A stretch of DNA of 64,000 nucleotides from Dryococelus australis (GCA_029891345.1 CM057003.1:12998709-13062708); one strand, 5' to 3'. Counted from the stretch's first letter, positions 23,606-39,345 are shown. Numbers and translations are program-made. The notes: generated by a model not told the origin, from the letters alone.

Positions 23606-23768
23606 CAATGGATGAGAGGCCTTCCATGGAGGTGGCAACCTTCACAAAGTCATCAGTGGAGCCGATGTCCAGCTGGATGATGCGGAAGTCTTTGCACTTG
23701 AGGATGACGCTGCCACCCGACAGGCCGTTCGGCTTCCGCTCCACCAGATCTATGTTGCGGTGTAGCAG
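23606..23768 (-). CDS. MTMR9: MTMR9-like pseudophosphatase, PH-GRAM exon (most N-terminal one seen)
   Basis: A 163-nt exon, phase 0 at its start after a GTGTGTAG acceptor, ending in phase 1 before GTGAGT. The 54 full codons begin LLHRNIDLVERK and include VILKCKDFRIIQLDIGSTDD, closely matching MTMR9 (LLHSNID..EKR, KCKDFRIIQLDI). This is the second half of the PH-GRAM domain, which in myotubularins binds phosphoinositides. The residues before LLH (the EGTL...GHHLILSS...EELW part in the family) must lie in an upstream exon at a higher coordinate. I did not find it in the remaining 40 kb. Together the six exons give about 276 of the roughly 550 residues usual for the family. Confidence 0.96.
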
Positions 23769-24377
23769 CTACACACAGAAACTGCCCAGGTTAACTCCAG
23801 TACTACATCATCATCTTCATGGTGAATTACTCAGACTAGCTGCCCAAAGACAGCGGAACCTCGATTTTACGTTCCCCACAATTACATTTTCCCTTTAAAA
23901 TTTCACCAATTTATCCAGATCTCACCATTTACACTATGTTTAAAATGTATTAATTTCCTGCCACTTAAACTGCAATTTGGTATGGTTTCCCTTCATTTAC
24001 CCTTTTTTCAATCCATGTGGAAAACAAAATTTGAAAATTCATACATTGCAGTCTTGCTTACATAAAATCTTCAAGCAGATATTGAGAGTACAATAATATG
24101 CATACCAATCTATTTCATTGGAAAGTAAAAGTATAATCCCTAAAAAGTTTTCACTGGTAAAAAATAATTTATCAGATTTGCAGCAGGATTATAAACAGGA
24201 TAACACAAATGGAGATAAATTCATTATTGTGTGATTTAGTTCTACATACAACTTAAATTTTCACTGAGGAAATGAAAGAAAACAAAGGTTTAACAGCTAC
24301 GGTTTACAGACAGTTGTAAAAAATGTATCCTTTAAAGTCAGTGAATAGTACATAGTGCTGTAAACTGATTAACTATT
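23769..24377. other. Intron DNA upstream of the GRAM exon
   Basis: A+T-rich. At about 23860-23900 an ACAGCGGAACCTCGATTTTA motif resembles the terminus of pogo-like transposons, but no partner end was identified. No exon is seen. Confidence 0.5.
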
Positions 24378-24937
24378 CAGGCTGTTCGGAAATAAAATGC
24401 CCAACTTGTGGGAGGTGATTCCTTATGGAAAATAAAGTAAAAAAATAAACAGGACACCATACAGTTAAACAAAATATTATAGGAGATATGGGTCAGTGAA
24501 AACTGGGTTTCGAAAACATATTTTCGCCGAATGCCTTTTACTTTCTGCCAGCGGTAGGGATGGTGGCGATTTACCCACAGTACATCCCACACGGTTGAAT
24601 GGGACATGCCCATTTGGCACACTATGGAGCACGTACTAGTGGAGGGCATGTCGTCAATGTGCAGACGTAACAAATCAAGCCGAACAGTGCGCACAGACAG
24701 ACAATCAACATTATGCATGTGTCTCTGCTACTTGGGAAGCATAAGTCATCTTTTCGCTGCAAACTTTGTAGGCTTTGTACACAGCATTCAGAAAAAAATA
24801 CATTTTTGAAACCCAATTTCTTTTGGCTCATATCTGCATTAATATTCCATTTAGGTATAAGGTGTCCTGTACATTTTTGACTTTATTTTTCATAACGAAT
24901 CACCTCCTGTAGTTTGGGTGCTTAATTTCTGAACTTG
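24378..24937 (-). mobile_element. Miniature Tc1/mariner-like element with about 77-bp terminal inverted repeats
   Basis: Left arm (24380-24458) and right arm (24861-24937, reverse complement) share GGAGGTGATTC, TTATG, AAAATAAAGT and ACAGGACACC in the same order and spacing. The interior holds a minus-strand frame (24377-24718) with a helix-turn-helix-like part, MGMSHSTVWDVLW...HPYRWQKVKGI. This resembles the N-terminal region of a common arthropod Tc1/mariner-type transposase (STVWRVL..., PY..QRVQ). No catalytic domain is present, so this is an internally deleted derivative. Confidence 0.75.
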
Positions 24938-24940
24938 AAT

Positions 24941-25197
24941 AATTTGAAATCTTAATTTTTTAAATTTATTTATTTCAAATCGTAATTTCTTAAATTTATT
25001 TATTTGAAATCTTAATTTATTTAAATTCATGTATTTGAAATCTTATTTTTTTTAAATTTATTAAAAATATTTTGAAATCTTAATTTTATAAATTTATTTC
25101 CTTGAAATCTTAATTTCTTAAATTTATTTGAAATCTTAATTCTTTAAATTGATGCATTTGAAATCTTAATTTTGTAAATTCATATATTTGAAATTGC
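24941..25197. repeat. A+T-rich tandem array of TTTGAAATCTTAATTT units
   Basis: About eight degenerate copies of a 25-40-bp unit, TTTGAAATCTTAATTT followed by TTAAATTTATTTA-type sequence, are arranged head to tail. The array starts within a few bases of the inverted-repeat element at 24378-24937. Confidence 0.85.
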
Positions 25198-28185
25198 CTC
25201 AATTAACCAAGAATAATTGTCTATGGCATCAGCAACATTATGAATCAAGTATTGTACAGACATTAGGAACAATACTGATAACCAAAAACATTTACATTTA
25301 GAATGTGGGGGAAATCACATGACCAAAATTATCTAAGGGACCCGCCCGCCTGCAGCATTTTTCTCCTTTCTTAGCCAAGAAGCACGGAAGCTATTAGGGT
25401 TACACTGCAACACAGAAATGCAACTACCAAAATTTGGGCGATTTTTGTGATGAGTTAGTGATATTTGGGTTGCCTGGGATAATTTACTTAGAATTGATCA
25501 ACTTTGTGATTTTAAGCAAAATAATAAATTCTCATACGTAAGATCCATTTTTGGTAATGGTGACCACATTGCATGCATTTGAAAAGGGACTCTTTTTACT
25601 TGTTGCGGACAATGAATAGATTAATTATATCACTGAATCATTTATGCTTTCTAATTTTATATATATATATATTTTAATTTTAAACAATTAGTGTTTGAAG
25701 CACATAAAATTATACATGAAAAATTTACAATCTATCGAAATAATGCAGATTTTAAGGTGTATAAAAATTTGCCCAGATTGGGTTACAAAAGATTGGCCAT
25801 TGCAGCAACTTCAGCAAAAACGATCTGGCAACCCTGCTCAAGTGTGGCATTGCCGCTACACGCAGGTCTCTGAACTTACGTGCAGTGTTCTTGTAGTGCT
25901 GCGTGTACCTACGGGACTTTCAACGACCACCCCCATTATTATATCGAAGAAAAATCTGTAGCAAAGTTTAATGCAGCACGATCAAGAATTTTTGTATGTA
26001 CATATCTAGAGTGCATATTTTGAGATAGAGTGCTTTTAAAAAGTCACTTTCAGCTACGTTGGAATGCTACAAAATGTTGCTTAGTGTGTGTGACAATTTG
26101 AAAGCACTTAGGACTCGTCTGAAGTGTGCAATTTTTTCGTAGATCAGTACACTGGATGCAATTTTAATACTGTAGTTTCATAAAAAAATATATATTTCAA
26201 ACCCCCTGCAGCCCAATTCGAATGCCATGTACGTGGACCCCTTAACATCACGGTTATAGTCACAAAATGTCTCGGCTATTCAAAGTATGGCTGATCTGCT
26301 GCACTCCTCCCACTAGATGGTACCAGGTCTTTGCACTATTACCAAGTTTGCATTGCCCAAGTGGTCACAGCAACTTATACAAAATTATTCTCAGTTGTGC
26401 TCCAAAGATCTTGAAACAGCTTGTCAAAATTAAGTTACTTGTTAGTAGTTAATTTTACTTAACATACACTAAGTCCTAGGGCTCTGCAAATAAACACACA
26501 GGTTTTTTACCTTCAGAATGTATATGAGAAAAATTTCTGCCTCGCTGTAGAGATGGAAGATTGCTAACAACAATTCTATTTTATGCTTACATGTGAAAAA
26601 AAAGATACTTTCTACCACAGCAGCTTTCTCACACCATCCTGTTCCAGTGCCTGCTCCTGCTTGTAGCTGGAATATTGTGACAGTACTGTGAGATGCCCTC
26701 TACGGTGAGTATCAGGTTATTCAAACTTGCCTCACTCTTACTAATACCCTAAGGTAGCGAGGCCTCGTCTTAATATATTTTCATCCTTTGGCCCGATTGT
26801 ACTAACTCCCTCTACTTACATGGTAAATTAATATTTGTATTCCCGTTGCAAAAGTTTAGGTTGTCACTTGGTAGGTTTACTCTCATTAATTAACAAGAGC
26901 GCAGCTCACTTTTTTTTGGCCTTTTATCGAACAGCTGTCACACATCTTTAAGTACATTTAGTTTTATACAAGCTCTCCTTAAAATTAGCTTTAAAAAAAA
27001 TTTGCTATAAATTCTTTTCCCAATTGTATAACCAAGCACTTCAATGAGCACAATAAATAATCAGCATTTTAAATATGCGTATATATCAAAATACTCCACA
27101 CTAATAAGCATATTACTGATAATACTATGACAGCCGTCACTTTATTTATCGCTGTGTGTGTCCAGGCCAATATTTATAAAAAGGTACGTGCACCACAAAT
27201 TATTCTGCAACCTAGTCAGAATTTTCAAGGTGAAAATAATACGATGCAGACACAATCCTTGCAGTTTTCAAAATGCAGTTGGCGAAGATGGTGGAAATAA
27301 CTTGCTTAGTATGGGCCGTCACTGCCCAGTTTCTCTAGGCTGCGTCATTCGTTGTTCCGGCCGGCTCGATCAGCTGTTGAGTCGCCGCACCCGATAAGTC
27401 AGCAGAACCAAGCGGACACACTGCTCCATGACGTATTTCTTTCCTAGCCAGAATAGCCCTTATCCCAAGGACCATGAAGCACCCAGCTAACCACACGTCG
27501 GCTCCTGATTTGCAATACACAACACCACGTAGTGGAATAACTAACATGCCTTTTACAGTTACGTTAACTTTTAACACATTTGTTGTGGGACGGTTCTTAA
27601 TCACAAGCATATTAATGATTATTTACGGGAGGCTTCAAACTTATTGCCCATATTATAACACTCCCGTGGTCCAATCACCCGAAGGCACACAGCCCATTTG
27701 TAACAATTCCACACAACCGGGCACATTCCTCCATACAGGGCACGCAGCTGGTAGCGACCCACATCGTCCAGCCTACACACCATCTGCCCAGCGGTGACTT
27801 TAGCACACGACTCCCCTAAGACTCTTGTACGAATATACGTCACCAACAGCCCCGACCAGCCACCTGACATGCAGTGCAATCACACGGCGACTCGACAACT
27901 ACATATACATGGAACATAAAATATTTATACAAAACACATCCTAAAAAGTTATTATAAAAGTCATAATATTACCTACGTAATACTAATTATTTATATGCAT
28001 TGGCCAAAAATAAAATACATAATTAGCATAGAGGCATTTCTGAAATAGATTAACAAATAAAAATACAAAACTGAAGTTAGTGCTAAACTGGGTGTTGCCA
28101 ACCTTTGCAAATAGGAACCAGCCACAAGAAATATTCCTGTGGTAATAGCATCTGCAGCTCTGCCCACTAAGGCAGCGTAACATTC
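25198..28185. other. No gene recognised
   Basis: A+T-rich with a short (TA)n at 25660-25672. Between 27150 and 27890 the sequence is G+C-richer, with minus-strand frames of 91 and 86 codons (27335-27610, 27619-27879). Their Cys/Trp-rich content (for example GQMVCRLDDVGRYQLRALY) may come from an unidentified transposon protein. No MTMR9 first exon was found. Confidence 0.4.
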
Positions 28186-28935
28186 CCCACCCTGTAAATC
28201 CTAACCAGCCTTTCGACTTTCCTCCTGTCCTTCAATGAGCTCCAACCCATTTCTTTCATCATCACTGATGCCCTATAGTTTCTTTCATCCTCACCATCCT
28301 GCCCTGCCTTCTCTACCTACCCTTCTCTCATCTTGCTGCCCTTCTCTAGCTCTCGCACCTCCACATACAGGTCTCATACTGCCGGAGCATATTATAACAT
28401 TGGCTGTACCATATGCCTTCTACTTCACCTAACAGCTGACTCCTTTCAGCACCCTTCCCAACATACCCAAATCCCTTCACCTTTACCCCCTGAGGAAGTC
28501 CCCAATCTATTCCACTACCCTCTTGTCCGGTATCAGCTCCTCCACTTTCTTCATCAATGTCCCATGGGGCACCTTATCAAATGCCTTCTCAAAATCTATG
28601 AAGCAGGCATCCACCTTCTTCCCCTCGTCAACTCTCTGCACCAGATCCTCTAATAGCCCAGCTAGCTGAGTCTTGTATGAGTATCCCCTCCTGAAACCAT
28701 GCTGGGACTCCTCCAACCAATTACTCTTTCATAACCTTCACCACATACTGGACCATCAGTCTCTCCATTACCTTTCCCGTACTCTATGAGAGACTCACCG
28801 GCCTGTAACTACCAGGCTACCCCATATCCTATCCCTGTTTGCGTACAGGTACCACCACCATCGCATCCCTCAAACCTTGTGGTAACTTAATTATTTCACC
28901 AACTCTCTCCCATCAGCAAAGCTTGGAGATTCCCA
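28186..28935 (-). mobile_element. CR1-like LINE fragment, internally deleted, truncated at both ends
   Basis: The minus strand reads a degraded YRPVSLS motif near 28800, then QHGFRRGYSYKTQLAGLLED and IDFEKAFDKVPHGTLMKKVEE (28507-28716), which is reverse transcriptase motif A with its flanks. From about 28430 to 28190 it jumps to the C-terminal part of the same family: its nucleotide sequence matches the plus-strand copy at about 40480-40735. The YADD region between them is missing, so the copy is deleted internally. Confidence 0.85.
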
Positions 28936-29029
28936 AGAAATAATTTTCATTAAATTAAGAAATAATGTACGTGTTTTGTCAATTCAACATATTTTCATGC
29001 TATTTGTAATATTATTGTAATATTGCATC

Positions 29030-29320
29030 ATGAAAACATGTTTAATTGTAAAGAGATTGAACTGAACATTACCTAAATTGACAATGTTACCAATACAACT
29101 TACAAATACGATGGCGAGGAGGGCTATGAACTGGAGGAAAATTGCAGGGTAAAATTTTATCATGAAAACATTACTTACATATTTCTTATTTTATTTTTTA
29201 CTCTGCAATTTCCCTAATCTTCATAGCCCTCCCCACTATCATATTTTTTTCTAGCTTGTAATGGTAATATTGTCAATTTAGGTAATGTTCGGGGAAGTCT
29301 TTTTGTAATTTAACGTATTT
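29030..29320. repeat. Long imperfect palindrome (paired transposon ends)
   Basis: The left arm begins GAACATTACCTAAATTGACA (about 29064) and continues through GGAGGGCTATGAA to ATTGCAGGGTAAAA. The reverse complement of the right arm (ending about 29290) reads GAACATTACCTAAATTGACA, GGAGGGCTATGAAGATTAGG and ATTGCAGAGTAAAA. The arms are roughly 90-110 bp with a short A+T-rich centre. The same TATGAAG core recurs at 29370-29400 and 43905-43930. Confidence 0.8.
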
Positions 29321-29450
29321 TGTTGAATAAATATTACATTATGTACATGTTTTTCACTCGTTTAACCCCACAATTCCCCTGATCTTCATAGTCATCCCCA
29401 CTATAGCTTTTGGGGTTTCTATTGGTTAAATGTGGACGCCCCTAGTAAAT
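29321..29450 (-). repeat. Interspersed repeat copy related to 43850-43985
   Basis: Reverse complemented, this reads CATTTAACCAATAGAAACCCC, CTATAGTGGGGATGACTATG, AAGATCAGGGGAATTGTGGG and then ATGTACATAATGTAATATTTATT. The plus-strand segment at 43850-43985 reads ACATTTGACCAAAAGAAACTCC, CGATAGTGGGGAAGGTTATG, AAGATCAGGGAAGTTGTGGG and ATGTACATAATGTAATATTTATT. They are copies of one repeat family. Confidence 0.85.
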
Positions 29451-31218
29451 ATGTCCTGTGTAGTTAGTAGAGTGGAATTATAACACTTTGCTAGATTTTT
29501 TCCCCCAAAAATTTCCCTATTATATAATTTTACCCTATGTTGGTATCTCAATACAATGTAATGTATTGATATCAGACTTGCACTAACAATGCCAGTCTTC
29601 CCTCTGCTGCGGTGCTCTCCTTTATTAATATCGCATTCCATGCCCCTTGCCCCATTACGTTAAGTGCTGTGCTGCTACAAGGAAGCAGTCCTACCAGGAT
29701 GAGTCACGGTGCGTGTTGCTTCCTTACAACTGTGACTGCCCCATGCTACCAAGCTCACATAACTTAATCATATTTGAACATTATTTCTTGGCGTTTCTGT
29801 GTTACTTTCCATTTCATATACTATATTAGTGAATTCCTCTTTACACGTACTTTCAGATGCCACTGAAATAGATGTCCGATTCCAAGGGAAAAATCACATG
29901 GTTTAATTATTTCTGTCCATACGCTTGTTATGAAGTCACTTTATAGAAAATAAAGTTAGTTGCCCCTGTATGTATTAGCATTTGGCGAAAAAATTTCGTA
30001 ATCTACAACTACTCCTGAAATTTTACAGATGTAATTGTTGGGTGGACCAACTTGTATGTTCCTTGGTGCCTCGTTCTCCACCCCCTCTCCACATCAATAT
30101 ACAAATGGCGAGGGCTTGGGTCACTGCCCCAGCCTAGCAACAGCCTTTCTAGTACCTACCGCTCAACACAAAAAATCTTGGTTGCAAAGCATAAAATAAG
30201 AATGAAGGTTAAATCATGTTGTGACACACGATGGAGTCGTAGAAACTAAATCTGCAGAGACCAAAGATAGAGCATAAGCGGGGAAAATGGAAGGGAAGAG
30301 AATACCCAGCAAAAAAATTAGCAAGCCAAAGGCCACATATCAATGAAATAGGGCGTGGCCCCGTCGTAAACCGAATCCGAGACGTGCTGGAATAGAGTAG
30401 AAAACAAATATCTAGGTAATAAAAAAAATCATCGATACTGTTTCACTTTACCATTAATTCTTCAAAGCCTTCTTTCCTTGATGACAGGATTAAGTGGTGC
30501 CCAGTGATACAGAGGGTCCCGTCCACTGGTTTCATGAAAGGGGCATGCATTATAACACCGTCCAGCTTTGGTATTAATATTAAGTCTACAAACTCCATTG
30601 CATGGAAAATTCCGATCTTCGAAGGCTAACAACCTGTCATATGAGAACTTAATTGGAAAGCATAAATATAATTGTTTATATTCTGAACACTCCGTTCATC
30701 GTAACATGCATCTCTTTTCTACGATCATAACCAACAAATTTTATAAAATAGGAATGGGAATAGCATAGATAAGTAGGGTGTTGTGAATATAGACTTTTTT
30801 CACTTCACACTTCCTCTATGGACCGGTTTCACCTCGCTAGTAAATTATAGACTATCGAGATTTTCTGACAGTATATCTCGATTATCAGTAATTTACGCTT
30901 CACACACACACGCACACATCAATATCGATTTTCTCTGAATATTTCAATAAAATAATAATCCTCCGCTTTTGGTGGTTTAAGGCACATAAACGGGATTACT
31001 TTGTAACACATTAACAAATATTTTGGAATGGTGACAAGAGGGAAAAGTTATTTAATCGAGAATAAAGAGAAAATGGTTTAGGTACGTACAATTTAATTTT
31101 TGAAGAGGAAAGTGATCCCCAGGATTTTATTGAAATATATGATGAAGAGGTTAAAGTACACTTTCGACTTACATCGAACAGACTTAATTGTTTTATACAC
31201 CTAATGATGCCAGGTTAT
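29451..31218. other. No gene recognised
   Basis: Mixed A+T-rich DNA with short chance frames. A block at 30050-30430 is slightly G+C-richer but unrecognised. A (CA)n stretch occurs at about 30900-30918. Confidence 0.5.
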
Positions 31219-34395
<3,177 letters not shown>

Positions 34396-35755
34396 ACTGC
34401 AGTCTTTGCCTAATTTGATAAGAATAGGTGGAATGTTGTCATACCCAGGGCTTTTATTTGGTAGACTACCTATAATGCCAAGAATTTCCAGATCAGGGAC
34501 TGGATTTAAGAACATAGTTTGTGAGAAATTCTCGAAAGTATTCCATTTATATATGTTATCTGCAGGGAAAGATGCCAGTGCTGATGCAAGTTTATTACCT
34601 ATAGTTGAAAAATTGCCAGAGAATATTGACGATACCATATGCATGAGTAATTTCATTACATTGCTTGCCAAAGACAGATTTAAATTTAGTGCCTTGCTTT
34701 TGATTGGTAGCTAAGCTATTATTGATCCTTCTCCACAGCAGTTTGTTATTGCCATTTTAAACTGAGAATCCTTTGAAATGATAGTTGTTCTTGGATATGG
34801 TTGTTATGCCTTTTATTTTAAAATTTTTTGAAAAGCTTGTCTCTCTCTTTAACCAAATTCAAAAGTTGGAGTAGCCCATGGAGTGTATTTGATATATCGA
34901 TTAGAGGGTGTTGATACTAGAGGACACTATAATAACTTCACTTAGTACATTAACTACGGTTTTCACAATTTCATTAGGTCTATCGATGTCTTAAGCTCAT
35001 CCAAGTTAGCTGTTTTATTTTTAATTTACATAGGCACTTCAGGATAATAAATTTTGTTAGTTACTTTATTAACTGAATGTTTTTAAGAGGACACATTACA
35101 AGCAATTGCGAGTAATATAGCATGATGGTCGCTGATTACAGTATTTATTGTGAAAATTGAAATGTCTTAATTTGTTGTGTTAGAAAGAAAGTGATTAATT
35201 ACATACTTAGTGTTCTCTGTGACTCTTGTTTGTAGGGTGTTCAGTATACTTGCAATTACTTAATATTTTGTACATCAGCGAAGCTGGTGTGTTATCATCA
35301 ATGCTAATATTGAAATCACCTGCAATAAGAGTTGTAGTATTGCCACATTTACGCAATTCAATGTCCAAGTCAGCTAGAAAGCTCATTATAGTAAATCGAG
35401 GAGGGCGATAATAGGTACCAAATAGTCTGTTGTTATGTTTAACTCTATTGTATAATTCTATCCAGACAAAGTAATAACCCTCAGCCTTAGTATCAATTAG
35501 GTTATGCTGTAAATTATCCATTACATACAACTTCAAACCCCCTCCAACACCTTCAGTTCTACAAGAGAAATAACATGTGTAGCCCTTGAAATGGTAATAT
35601 TTAGGTTTATAATGTTTTAACCGGTTTTGAGAAATCGCTATAATGGTTGGACCATGGACTGTAATTTAGGTCAGCTAGAGATAATTTAAGGAATTGAAAT
35701 TTATTTCTTAAGCTGTGCATGTTAATGTGGAAGTATGTAATAGCTTCCTTATAAA
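34396..35755 (-). mobile_element. LINE fragment (endonuclease plus pre-RT region), 3'-truncated
   Basis: On the minus strand, about 35750-35640 reads HINMHSLRNKFQFLKLSLADL, the usual start of a LINE apurinic endonuclease. Then come DNLQHNLIDTKAEG, FGTYYRPP and TTTLIAGDFNISIDD (35207-35536). After a degraded stretch comes the pre-RT signature IGSLPNKSPGYDNIPPILIK (about 34400-34500). The LINE sequence stops abruptly near 34396, before the reverse transcriptase core. Frameshifts separate the parts. The style is jockey/I-like. Confidence 0.85.
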
Positions 35756-37640
35756 GATGATGTGTGCTGTCTCTCAGGAATGATGTGGGTCGCCCTGCCG
35801 GGATTGAGAGAATGTTGGGGTCGTGGGCCGACAGCCACAGGGATGCCTGAAGGTTGCCGTCGTAAAGGCCCCCTTACACAGCCATTGACAAACACTGAGT
35901 CTACTCTGCTTATGGAGGGCAGGACCCATAATACTCAACACAAAGCACTGATATTAAACTGCGGCCACAAAACTCTATTATGCGGGCTCGGCACTGTGGC
36001 CTGCCGCTAGCCAATGCTACTTTTGAATGTGCAATACTGCATACTAAGATCTTACGGTAAAATTATCTGCCGGTCGGCCTCTCGGTATTAGAGTAAAATG
36101 AAACAGGTTCAAGAAGTTAAATATTGATAAATTAATTATTAATGCCCAAAAGTAGCTATATTGAGGGGACACACTGAAGAGCGCGGTTCCCGAGAAGCGT
36201 GTTGGCTGTGGCGAATGATGTTATGTTTCGCTCGTGCGAAAGCTGAGGAAGCGTTCAGATTCGTGCTAGCTCATTATGCTTTTTGCCCTTACTCTTACAC
36301 AAAGGTTACATAAAACTTCTATATGCCCTCTTAATTCCTAATAATTACATTACACATATTGGCGACCTTCACGTGGCTCTAAATGCTAAATTAACAAGTT
36401 TTGTGATGATGTAATGGGAATGCCACTACCCGTAGGAATGTTTTATGTAAACATGAATATGCGGGATGAACACAGTGTGAAAAATTCGACATAATGATCA
36501 TTAAAAACCTTGTACATTTATTATCTTAAAAACTCTACCCAAGCCTGCTACTGGCGAGAGTACTGCACTTTGTCGTTCACAGGGCGTTGGTTGCATAAAG
36601 AAACATCCTGTGAGTACACATTTTTGTTGACATTTCACCTATGGTATTCATCTATGAGATACAGCTGAATGCTAAAACGAGCTAAGTACAGCTCCTTTCT
36701 GCACACCTACAAGCTTATTCATATTAACACTTATGACCACACGAGTGGCATCTTTACACAATGAATGAGGTATATAAACTAACCTTTTAAAACACATTAC
36801 ATCATCGCTACGCTTATACTTCGGCCTACGGGACCACCGACACACGCCAAATTAGACACACGTGTTGTACAGGCAGCCCCCACATTCCCTCCAATAGTAC
36901 TATCGTCTGATGCCCGCGCCTTCATGGGGACGCCATGCCAGACTGCAAAATGATTGCCCACAAGAGTTCTCTCTTGTGAGAAATAGGTTATTCGGCCGAT
37001 TTGGAGTTACGCAATTTGAGATACTGGGAAAGTTACTCGCTGTTCCTGGCGGCCTGCACCACATTACTCTGGGCTGTTCATCCCGCCCCTGGCGTACATT
37101 AATGTGATAGCTGATTGTGGCCTTACAAATTGTCATAAGGGCACATGAAAGCTCTCGACTCACGTCAAAGACTGCAAAGTTGTTTTCTTATAAGAAAAAA
37201 CAAAATTTTTCTCCGGAAAATGTCTTACAATTCAAAAGTGATCTCAGCAGGGAGCAATGGTCAACTTTGTATACTTGTACCAAAGCGAACTAAAAGTTTA
37301 ACTCTTTTTTTTTAAACCAAGTTCTCTATTGTTTTGAAAAATGGTTCTCATCCCTACTGACCCACAGTAATACAAATTCAAAGAAAAAATTATGTCTCAC
37401 CAAAGGAATAAAAATTTCCTGTGAAAACAAATGAAAACTACACATGGTTGCCATAAGCAGCAGCAACCCTGATACAACGAATCACTACAGGAAATACTGC
37501 AAAATTTTGAGTAAGGTTTTGAAAACTGCAAAAAAAAGGATTGTTTCTGCAACCTCATTAAGAATTCTCAAAACAAAATAAAAACTGCATGGGAAAAAAA
37601 AAAAAAAAAACGGGAAGAACAACAGAGTAATGCCCAGTTG
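35756..37640. other. No gene recognised
   Basis: A G+C-richer block at 35760-36010 and another at 36830-37165 contain short unassigned frames on both strands. The remainder is A+T-rich. A poly-A tract lies near 37593-37610. Confidence 0.45.
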
Positions 37641-39345
37641 TAAATGTAAAAGTAAATGACTGCATATCCTCAGACCTTAAATTAGTCGCAGATATATTTA
37701 ATTCATACTACTTAAGTGTAGTAGAAAATATTATAAAAAAAAAAAAAAAAAACGTTAAACAAGATATAAACCATATTCCTACACTACAGGATACAAAATA
37801 CCCTGTTATATCTTTTACAAACACGACTCCAGAAGAAGTGGAGAAAACAATGAATCTCTGCAACCAAAATTATCTAGCGGCTATGATGGCTTTAGTTGTA
37901 GGTTATTAAATCAATGCGCTTTTGAATTCTGTGCTCCATTAAGCCTTATTTGTAATGCTATCTTCAATACGGGATTGTTTCAAGACGGACTCAAATGGGC
38001 TATGGAACACCATTTTCGAGAAAGGAGACGAGACAAAATAAACAATTATAGACGCATTTCATTTCTTACATCCATTTCAAAATTAATTGAAAGACCTATT
38101 TACAGGAGGTTGCTGAAACATTTTTAGAATCACAATATCTTATCAAATTTCCAGTTTGGCATTAGGAAAAACATGCCAACAAATGATGCAATTTTCAATC
38201 CTACAAATAGCTTTTTTAATGAACGTGATATAAAGATGCCATCTAATGGAATTTTTTGCGACCTCACTAAAGCATTTGACTGTGTAAATCACAACATACT
38301 TAAATAAAAATTGAAGTTTTATGTAGTCTTAGGTACACCAAATAAACTAATAAGTTCATACCTTTAACAGACAACAAGTGCGAATCAAAGGAAAAACGAC
38401 TTCATTCTACTCTCAATCATGAAAAATCAAGCGTAGGATCCCACAAGGATCAATATTAGGCCCCTTACTCTTCCTAGTTTATATAAATGACTTTACATGT
38501 TCCTTAACCCCAGAAACTACTCAAATTTTACTTGCAGATGATACTAGCCTCTTAGTCTCTGGAGACTCTTACACAAAAAATGGACTTAAAAATTACAGAA
38601 CTAAATCCATGGTTTACCGCAAACAATTGAAATCTCAACCTAGATACCGTAAAAGTTATCTGATGAATTTTCTCACAAAGAACAGAAAAAAACATTAATC
38701 CATATGTTAGCAGGAAAAAGAAATGACACTGCAGTGAATAAGTGTCTTGGCTTAAAAGTAGACAATTTACATAATTGGAAATCTCACATTGCGTACATTT
38801 GACCTAAACTAAGTTCAGCATGTTTTGCCTTGCGGAGTGTTGCTGTGGTGGTGAACAAAAATACAGCAAAAATGGTATATTTTAACATATTTTCCTTCCA
38901 TCATGTGTTATGGTATAACTTTTTGGGGTAGTTCCACTGACATCAAAAAAGCGTTTCACATGCAAAAGAGAGCTGTAAGAATTATCAATGGCAAAAGAAC
39001 GTCACTCATTTAGATTTCTTGACAAGAGCTCAGAGATTTTAACATTTGCATGTGAGTACATGTTTTCAGTACTTATATTCTTGTTCAAAAACAATACTTT
39101 ATTCCAGAAAAATGAGTCCTTTCATTAGTATGATAGTAGAATAAAAAAAAACTTACACGTGGCTTCAGTTAACTTAAAACTTGTCCAGAAAGGGTCATCC
39201 TACCTTGGTAGCCAACTTTTCAATATGTTACCACAAATAAAAATAGAAATACGACCCATGGCACCGGTTCACACACGAAATCACGCGGAACACTTGTTAG
39301 ACCATATTGCCTTCATCCTTAGCCTATTGTGAAATCATTTTCTAA
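37641..39345 (+). mobile_element. Jockey-like LINE reverse transcriptase relic
   Basis: Plus-strand fragments in shifting frames give NNYRRISFLTSISKLIERPI (about 38040-38100), SNFQFGIRKNMPTNDAIF, then GIFCDLTKAFDCVNHNILK (motif A, about 38250-38305). Next are PQGSILGPLLFLVYINDF (about 38430-38490) and LLADDTSLLVSGDS (the YADD equivalent, about 38525-38570). The end retains HTRNHAEHLLDH-like C-terminal sequence near 39270-39310. Multiple stops and frameshifts make it dead. It ends about 130 bp before the HSPE1 heat-shock element. Confidence 0.88.

Noticed and set aside
26600..26720. Coding-looking block (CTACAAGCAGGAGCAGGCACTG on the minus strand)
   Set aside because: Too short, no acceptor or homology to MTMR9, and no recognised domain.
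27335..27879. Minus-strand 91- and 86-codon frames as MTMR9 first exon
   Set aside because: They lack the EGTL...GHHLILSS...EELW pattern required before LLHRNID and no matching donor phase was found.
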